Shown here piece after piece: positions 58,556 to 64,000 of a stretch of DNA of 64,000 bases. Where the stretch lies: contig CAYOJF010000007.1 in the NCBI GenBank assembly GCA_964404215.1, positions 9,565 to 73,564 of the forward strand. Reading direction: 5' to 3'. Made by a program: the position numbers and the translations under genes. How positions within the stretch are numbered: the first letter of the stretch is position 1; each line of letters begins with the position of its first letter. Under the pieces are notes generated by a model. It was not told where the DNA came from, searched no databases, and was given only the letters and a program-made list of their open reading frames with translations. Source of the DNA: Aureispira sp964404215 (lineage in GTDB: Bacteria > Bacteroidota > Bacteroidia > Chitinophagales > Saprospiraceae).

Positions 58556-60595
58556 TTACTTTTCTTCTTCTAGTATAGGTACTACTATTGCTTCAGGTTC
58601 AACAGTAGTTGCTTCCAGTTCTATTTCTTTTGGGGGCTGGTAGTTCAGAATATCTTCTTTTGATTTTGGCTGCAAATACTCTAACCATCGAAAACCATCT
58701 AATTTTAATCCCTCATGATCCACCTGCCCCATCGGGTACAATACCGCCTTTGGATTCACCTCAAATCGGATCCTTTGCAGTGCATTTTCTGCAAAAAATA
58801 AAATCATATCTTGACAATCTACATCATTAACACCAATATACGCATTTTCATCATCTTGAGCATAATAAACTGTTTCGCCTTCTTCCCGAATCACAATAGA
58901 TCTAATCGCATCATCTCTAAAATTAGCGGTTACATTCTTACCTTTAGTTTGATTATAATACAAACTATCATTCTGACTAATAATAAAAGAGTTATTGAAT
59001 AATAATACTTTTTCTAGTCGATTCGACTCCATTTGCATCAAAATAGTATCTGCTGAAAATTGGACTTTATTCACCCACAATACAGGATCTGTGTAAAAAT
59101 AAAAAACAGAATCTATATTATCATAAAAAAGAGAATCGCAAACTGCCTGCATATCTGATTTGTACACTTTAACATTATGGTAGCCCTTGAGATGATTTCC
59201 TTTTTTGATTCGTTTGGGTGTCGTATCCAATACTACTGTATCTTGAAAAAAGCTGTCTTCCCAGATAGAATCTTGTCCCATTGAGTCTATGGTTACAATA
59301 CTATCTCCAAACATAGAAGGAAGCGTATCCAATACCCATGCCGGCATAGAAATTAGGGTATCCGCTCTCATCCACATCGTGTCTCCATCCATCTGAGTTT
59401 CCAATACAGGATTTCCATAACTTTTGACAAAACCTGTACTATCATTATAGATGGCCACTCCACAGGTAATTTTAGTATTAGCAGCGGTATCAATCCAAAC
59501 TACATTTCCTCTAGCAATACCATCTTTAGTAATCGTACTGTAGTCTAAACTGTCTGTTGTCAGTATACTATTTTCTTGTATCACTTCTACTTCGCCTCGG
59601 AAGATCATCGTTTTGGTAGCTCCATCATAATCCGAATAAGCCGCATTAATAGATTGTTGTTGTGTCGTATCTTTACTTTTAAAAATAGGATTTCCTCTAA
59701 ACGCATATTGTTCTGTTACGGCATCTAGCAGTATCGTATCGGCTTCTACCGCTTGATCTTCATTTTCATAATAAGCGTTGCCAATCAAATAATACATTTC
59801 TGCTTCTCCATCAAAAATAATCTTATCTCCACGTGCTTTTTCTTCTTTTCCTTTTTCCTTATTTTCAAACTGAGCATTCTGAAGGAGTTCTGCATAATTA
59901 CGTTTACTATCGTAGTACCCATCTTCACAGTAAATTGTCTTTTCTTCATGATAAACAGTAGTAGGCCCTATAAAAAAAGCTGTTTCAGTTTGTGTATTGA
60001 AATCTAAAGAATCGGCTATCAATTTATAATCGTCTCCTGTTATTCGGACAGAATCTTCAAAATGAGCCATACTAGTATTGACATTGTAAGTTCCTCGTTT
60101 ACTCACCATTGTCATCGTATCTGATTCGATCAGAGAACCTTCTGGGAAGGTCGCAATCTTAGTATTCAAATCGTAGTCTAGTTTTTCGGTAAACAAAGTC
60201 ATATTAGTATCGGTCAAGACTACATTTTGTCGCAATTGTGCTTCCTTGGTAGCTCCATCATAATACAGGGAATCTGAGAAAATGCGAACACTATCCTCCT
60301 GCAACATTTGTACATTACCATAGGCATCTACTTTTTTATTAGGCTTAATGAATCCATAGTCGCACCATAGGTGCATCGCTTGCTGTTTGATATGAACATC
60401 TCCTACCAAATCTTGATAGCGTCCATCTGCCAATTCTCTTACCTTTAATTCTCTAATAAACAGGATTTCAATTTTATTACTATCCACGACCACTGAATCT
60501 GCGGTAGGGGGTTGCTCAAATTGTCCAAATAAACTACTGCTAGAACACAGCAGTAATAAGATTACCCAGTAATATATTCTACTATCAATTTTCAT
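58556..60595 (-). CDS. OstA/LptA-like LPS transport protein
   Basis: A 679-residue exported protein (signal IYYWVILLLLCSSSSLFGQ). It is built of repeated OstA-type strands: YQDLVGDVHIKQQAMHLWCDYGFIKPNKKVDAYGNVQML, VRIFSDSLYYDGATKEAQLRQNVVLTD, TETAFFIGPTTVYHEEKTIYCEDGYYDSKR, and more. This beta-jellyroll family bridges the periplasm or joins the LptD end of the LPS export path; the large size is usual in Bacteroidota, and the acidic C-terminus (TTVEPEAIVVPILEEEK) is of unknown role. It is followed after only four bases by the FixL-like kinase, which is unexpected company. A promoter lies at 60615-60643. Confidence 0.85.
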   Translation of the reverse strand: MKIDSRIYYWVILLLLCSSSSLFGQFEQPPTADSVVVDSNKIEILFIRELKVRELADGRYQDLVGDVHIKQQAMHLWCDYGFIKPNKKVDAYGNVQMLQEDSVRIFSDSLYYDGATKEAQLRQNVVLTDTNMTLFTEKLDYDLNTKIATFPEGSLIESDTMTMVSKRGTYNVNTSMAHFEDSVRITGDDYKLIADSLDFNTQTETAFFIGPTTVYHEEKTIYCEDGYYDSKRNYAELLQNAQFENKEKGKEEKARGDKIIFDGEAEMYYLIGNAYYENEDQAVEADTILLDAVTEQYAFRGNPIFKSKDTTQQQSINAAYSDYDGATKTMIFRGEVEVIQENSILTTDSLDYSTITKDGIARGNVVWIDTAANTKITCGVAIYNDSTGFVKSYGNPVLETQMDGDTMWMRADTLISMPAWVLDTLPSMFGDSIVTIDSMGQDSIWEDSFFQDTVVLDTTPKRIKKGNHLKGYHNVKVYKSDMQAVCDSLFYDNIDSVFYFYTDPVLWVNKVQFSADTILMQMESNRLEKVLLFNNSFIISQNDSLYYNQTKGKNVTANFRDDAIRSIVIREEGETVYYAQDDENAYIGVNDVDCQDMILFFAENALQRIRFEVNPKAVLYPMGQVDHEGLKLDGFRWLEYLQPKSKEDILNYQPPKEIELEATTVEPEAIVVPILEEEK

Positions 60596-60614
60596 AAAGT
60601 ATGTCTTTGAGTCT

Positions 60615-60643
60615 CAAAAGTAAGTATTTTATTGGTAGTCCAA
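60615..60643 (-). promoter_or_regulatory. Promoter of the OstA-kinase-regulator operon
   Basis: On the minus strand TTG (60641-60643), an 18-base spacer and TACTTTTG (60615-60622) fit the Bacteroidota consensus, about 20 bases before the ATG. Confidence 0.5.
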
Positions 60644-60704
60644 TTTTATTTTAATAAGGTTTAGTTTTTGGTTAACTGGTTTTAGAATAAGTCTAAGTGT
60701 ATCT

Positions 60705-60728
60705 TAAGAGCATCTTTAACTAGATGCT
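60705..60728 (+). repeat. Motif variant forming a hairpin
   Basis: TAAGAGCATCTTTA followed by AGATGCTTA gives a 7-bp stem with a TTAACT loop. Confidence 0.45.
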
Positions 60729-61058
60729 TAATGTATCTTATGAGAACTCTTTTTATATCTTAGTGTTACTAAAGGCTATGCAAGTAAATTTCGTATAAGC
60801 TGACTTGTTCTTTTTAATTTTGATTACATTACAGCATCAGCCTTAATAGCTATGGCTATTAGACCTCTGCTGTTCTTTATCTAAATCAAAAACCACTGCC
60901 TCCCATCATTACTAAATCTACTTACATAACCTTTATTGATTTTTCTCTATTTTATCAAAAATAATAGACTTCATCAAGACTCTTATGTCGAATTGATTCG
61001 TCATACAGTTGATTTATGATTATCTTTTCGCTCACCTTTGACAGATAAAGCAAATAGT

Positions 61059-62576
61059 ATGCAAAAATACGATAAAACAGCCCTACTTATATTAGATGGT
61101 TGGGGAATTAGTCCTGACAAAAAAGTCAGTGCCATCGATCAAGCCAAAACCCCTTTTATTAATTCATTATACCAAGAATATCCCAATGCACAGCTTATTA
61201 CACATGGTGAAAAAGTTGGTTTGCCTACAGGACAAATGGGGAATTCAGAAGTGGGTCACCTCAATATAGGTGCTGGTAGAGTCGTTTATCAACAATTGGC
61301 TCGTATCAACTTAGCCATCCAAGATGGTTCGTTTCACAAAAACAAAGTCTTAGTAGAGGCATTGCAACACGCCAAACAACAGCATAAAAAAGTCCACCTA
61401 ATGGGTTTAGTTTCTGATGGAGGGGTACATTCTCACCTCAATCACCTCAAGGCACTTTGTGATGTCACTCAGTCCTATGATTTAGACCAAGTCTATATCC
61501 ATGCTTTTATGGATGGTAGAGATACTTCGCCTACGGCAGGAGTGGGTTATTTGAATGATTTACAAAATCACATTCAAGATACGCCTGTTCAGATTGCTTC
61601 ACTTATTGGACGTTATTACGCCATGGATAGAGACAATCGTTGGGAACGAATCAAATTAGCTTATGATTTATTGACAAAAGGAGAAGGCACTCAAAGTGCT
61701 AATCCAGTGGAAGCTCTAAAAACTTCTTACCAAGAAGATGTTACCGATGAATTTCTACCTCCAATTAGTTGTGTAAAGGAAGGAATTATCGAGCGTGGCG
61801 ATGTAGTTATTTGTTTTAATTTCCGTACGGACAGATGCCGCCAGATTAGCCTTGCCCTGACACAGAAGGATTTCCCTGACTATCAGATGCAAAAATTAGA
61901 TATCCACTATTCTACAATGACTCGATATGATGCTTCTTTTGATGGCATTTCAGTTTTGTTTGAGAAAGACAACTTAAAAAATACGCTTGGTGAAGTATTA
62001 GCCAAAGCCAATAAAACACAAGTTCGTATTGCAGAGACAGAAAAATACCCTCACGTTACTTTCTTTTTTTCGGGAGGGCAAGAGGAGCAATTTGAAGGAG
62101 AAAAACGACTGATGGCCGCTTCTCCTAAAGTAGCTACCTATGACTTGCAGCCTACGATGTCGGCTCATGAGATTACCACCAAAATTATACAAGAAATACA
62201 AGACCATCAGCCTAATTTCATTTGTTTAAATTATGCCAATGCTGATATGGTTGGGCATACAGGAGTGTTTGAAGCTGCTATCACGGCTGCAGAAACCGTT
62301 GATAACTGCACTCAAAAAGTAGTAGATCAGTTGCTAAAAAAGGATTATGCGGTCTTAATTATTGCAGATCATGGCAATTCGGATTGTATGATTAACCCGG
62401 ATGGATCGGCTAACACAGCCCATACCACTAATCCAGTCCCTTGTTTTTTGGTGACGAATGAAAAGAAAAACTATCTCCTAAAAGATGGTAAATTAGGTGA
62501 TATTGCTCCTACTATTTTACATTTGATGCACATTGTGGCTCCTGCCGAAATGACTGGAGACATTTTAATTCAATAA
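61059..62576 (+). CDS. gpmI: 2,3-bisphosphoglycerate-independent phosphoglycerate mutase
   Basis: A 505-residue glycolytic enzyme. It opens TALLILDGWGIS with the metal-binding Asp. The phospho-serine Ser63 is in GLPTGQMGNSEVGHLNIGAGRVVYQ. HAFMDGRDTSPTAGVGYL, GRYYAMDRDNRWERI, CFNFRTDRCRQI, NYANADMVGHTG and IIADHGNSDCM follow as in all iPGMs. It interconverts 3- and 2-phosphoglycerate using two Mn ions. ATG 61059 (MQKYDKTALL) is preferred over a TTG 21 bases before. The SWIM-protein gene follows four bases after its stop. Confidence 0.96.
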   Translation: MQKYDKTALLILDGWGISPDKKVSAIDQAKTPFINSLYQEYPNAQLITHGEKVGLPTGQMGNSEVGHLNIGAGRVVYQQLARINLAIQDGSFHKNKVLVEALQHAKQQHKKVHLMGLVSDGGVHSHLNHLKALCDVTQSYDLDQVYIHAFMDGRDTSPTAGVGYLNDLQNHIQDTPVQIASLIGRYYAMDRDNRWERIKLAYDLLTKGEGTQSANPVEALKTSYQEDVTDEFLPPISCVKEGIIERGDVVICFNFRTDRCRQISLALTQKDFPDYQMQKLDIHYSTMTRYDASFDGISVLFEKDNLKNTLGEVLAKANKTQVRIAETEKYPHVTFFFSGGQEEQFEGEKRLMAASPKVATYDLQPTMSAHEITTKIIQEIQDHQPNFICLNYANADMVGHTGVFEAAITAAETVDNCTQKVVDQLLKKDYAVLIIADHGNSDCMINPDGSANTAHTTNPVPCFLVTNEKKNYLLKDGKLGDIAPTILHLMHIVAPAEMTGDILIQ

Positions 62577-62580
62577 GATT

Positions 62581-63930
62581 ATGACACAGTGGACAGAAGA
62601 AAAAGTGCTGAGCCTCTCTCCTAACGAAGGTACTAGTCGTAGAGGTAAAGGAATGGCAAAATCTAGCAAATGGCAACAATTAGCAACAGATTACAGAACC
62701 ATTTGGGGACTCTGTATAGGATCAGGCAAAAACCCTTATAAGGTCCAAGCAAATCTACAAACCGCTCGATTTGCGTGCAGTTGTCCTGTTCGAGCACTTC
62801 CCTGCAAACATCTGATGGGAATGCTATTACTATACAGCAAAAGCAGTGCAAATTTCAAATACCTCCCTCCACCCGAATGGATCAAGGTCGCACAAGAGCA
62901 AGTAGATACTGCCAATAGTACCGCAACAACTGCTCTAAAACCATCTAAAACAGCAGAAGAGTTGGCTAAAGCTGCTGCCGCTAAAGAAAAACGCTGGCAA
63001 CAACGCCTTACACTCATGGGGAGTGGTCTTTCGGAACTGCAACTTTGGCTAGAAGATGTCGTTCGACAAGGAGTAGCAAACTTACCCTTATCCCAAGGTC
63101 ACTTTTGGGATACTATTGCCGCCAAAATGGTGGATGCCAAATTACCACGAATCAGCTCATTTCTGAAAGAAACCTACCAAGTAGTATTGACCACAGAGGA
63201 TTGGCTAGAGCCTGTTATTGCTCGTCTAGGTGAATTGCAATTATGGATTGATGCTTTTGAGCGAAGGGATCAGTTGCCTAAACTATTGCAAGAAGAGCTT
63301 TACACTACACTGGGGCGTAATATCAAAAAAGCAGACATTCTACAACAACACCCCAAAGTTAAAGACACTTGGTTAGTCTTAGCTGTATTGGAGGAAATCG
63401 ATGTGGAAGGGAGACACTACCGAAAAGTTTGGTTACAGGGGTTGAAAAAACAACAATTCGCCCTATTATTAGATTTTTCGTTTGGAAACGAAGGCTATGA
63501 GCAACAGTATGTCTTGGGCACTTATATCAAATCGACCCTAGTTTATTACTCTGAACTCTCTCCACAACGTGCTATCTGTGAAAGCTATACTTTGGTAAAT
63601 GATGAAATAACAGCTCCTTTATTAGAGTATACTTCTTTTGAAGAACTCCTGACTGCCTATGCCCAAAATATCAATAAAAACCCTTGGCTGTTGAATTTCC
63701 CTGCCATTATTAGTCCTCTTACGCCAGTCTATGAGTCTGAACGCGAACAACTTTTTTTGATTGATGTTCAAAATAATATGATTCCGTTACAACCTATGGC
63801 AGAGGAAGCACAGTGGAAACTCTTGGCTATGAGTGGTGGAAGTCCTCTCCAACTTTTTGGAGAATGGAATGGGCATACTTTTATTCCTATTAGTGTGATT
63901 GACCCCATAGAGGGCATTGTACTTTTGTAA
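62581..63930 (+). CDS. SWIM zinc-finger protein
   Basis: A 449-residue protein. The SWIM zinc finger CSCPVRALPCKHLMGMLLLY (CxCx7CxH) is at about residues 66-85, preceded by KVQANLQTARFAC. The remaining 350 residues, helical with aromatic-rich segments (GMGSGLSELQLWLEDVVRQG-like, VKDTWLVLAVLEEIDVEGRHYRKVWLQ), have no named domain. In some bacteria similar SWIM proteins neighbour MoxR-type ATPase, VWA and further SWIM genes, so more of such a set may lie beyond the window. It starts four bases after gpmI and is probably cotranscribed. SWIM domains bind DNA or protein; function unknown. Confidence 0.85.
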   Translation: MTQWTEEKVLSLSPNEGTSRRGKGMAKSSKWQQLATDYRTIWGLCIGSGKNPYKVQANLQTARFACSCPVRALPCKHLMGMLLLYSKSSANFKYLPPPEWIKVAQEQVDTANSTATTALKPSKTAEELAKAAAAKEKRWQQRLTLMGSGLSELQLWLEDVVRQGVANLPLSQGHFWDTIAAKMVDAKLPRISSFLKETYQVVLTTEDWLEPVIARLGELQLWIDAFERRDQLPKLLQEELYTTLGRNIKKADILQQHPKVKDTWLVLAVLEEIDVEGRHYRKVWLQGLKKQQFALLLDFSFGNEGYEQQYVLGTYIKSTLVYYSELSPQRAICESYTLVNDEITAPLLEYTSFEELLTAYAQNINKNPWLLNFPAIISPLTPVYESEREQLFLIDVQNNMIPLQPMAEEAQWKLLAMSGGSPLQLFGEWNGHTFIPISVIDPIEGIVLL

Positions 63931-63931
63931 T

Positions 63932-63948
63932 AATCTCTATTAGAGATT
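63932..63948 (+). terminator. Short inverted repeat after the SWIM gene
   Basis: AATCTCTA and TAGAGATT flank a single T, directly after the stop codon, with a second small repeat (TACGAA/TTCGTA) following. The stem is weak. Confidence 0.35.
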
Positions 63949-64000
63949 ATTACGAATAGTTTCGTATAGCGAGCAGAAACATCTTTTTTCGCTTAGATTC

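Larger units (their letters stand above)
60596..61058. other. 460-bp gene-free stretch between divergent genes
   Basis: This contains the OstA promoter, a motif copy folded as a hairpin (AGCATCT at 60709-60715 with AGATGCT at 60722-60728, inside TAAGAGCATCTTTA) and the 16-mer AATAGCTATGGCTATT (60845-60860), the exact reverse complement of a segment inside the 5010-5177 element. No reading frame was recognised. Confidence 0.5.

Noticed and set aside
1..64000. CRISPR array
   Set aside because: No regularly spaced direct repeats with unique spacers were seen; the repeats found are dispersed or inverted.

Overview
The window is 64 kb of AT-rich chromosome from a member of the Bacteroidota. Three things point to this phylum: two secreted proteins ending in a type IX secretion (T9SS) sorting domain with a YPNP motif, a T9SS plug (DUF5103) gene, and promoters of the TTTG-N19/20-TAnnTTTG type. 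A DUF5606 gene, a futalosine-route menaquinone gene (mqnB) and an OstA-like LPS export protein agree. A Saprospiria-like genome is plausible, but no rRNA is present, so placement below phylum is inference. Two runs of exactly 100 N (31725-31824, 50970-51069) show this is a scaffolded draft. No CRISPR array, rRNA operon, integrase or intact transposase was found. LAYOUT. 1-9.8 kb: a polyprenyl-phosphate sugar transferase, a fused SpeD-SpeE spermidine enzyme, a CPD photolyase, small DUF2795 and TM2 proteins, a class 3 lipase and a RhlE-type helicase, separated by intergenic repeats. 9.8-20 kb: mainly plus-strand housekeeping genes, namely Mrp and NifU-type Fe-S carriers, two secreted proteins, AroQ, an RluA-family pseudouridine synthase, endonuclease III, dCTP deaminase, a methyltransferase and VanW. 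20-25 kb, minus strand: an SDR/membrane protein/AraC unit, then an RNA/DNA repair pair (ATP-dependent RNA ligase plus HD-Pnk end-healing enzyme), then DUF5606. 25-29 kb: RecQ and a lipoprotein with two DUF547 domains. 29-32.6 kb, minus strand: very AT-rich unrecognised small genes, several secreted, interrupted by an assembly gap; this is the most accessory-looking part. 32.6-41.4 kb: a beta-helix protein, a T9SS esterase, a TVP38 membrane protein, and a DtxR-type regulator divergent from a TonB receptor with a palindromic operator between them. 41.4-51 kb: a 384-bp MITE-like element, MqnB, an exported pirin, a TPR/beta-barrel pair, and the T9SS plug with a polytopic leucine-rich-repeat protein. 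51-64 kb: tRNA-Leu(GAG), PS decarboxylase, thiolase, DUF434, a monoacylglycerol-lipase-like hydrolase, an SCP2 protein, a FixL-like kinase with a REC-CRP hybrid regulator next to an OstA-like protein, GpmI and a SWIM protein. MAIN SIGNALS. (i) A recurring intergenic motif, TWAGAGCATGTTTA, lies mostly just after genes and sometimes in inverted pairs that look like miniature elements. (ii) The FixL-like PAS kinase keeps the aligned heme-ligand His and a key Arg and is paired with a REC-CRP fusion, suggesting a FixL-FixJ-FixK pathway reduced to two genes. (iii) There is an RNA-ligase/HD-Pnk repair cassette. (iv) There is a dense, relatively GC-rich hairpin cluster at 33839-33955.
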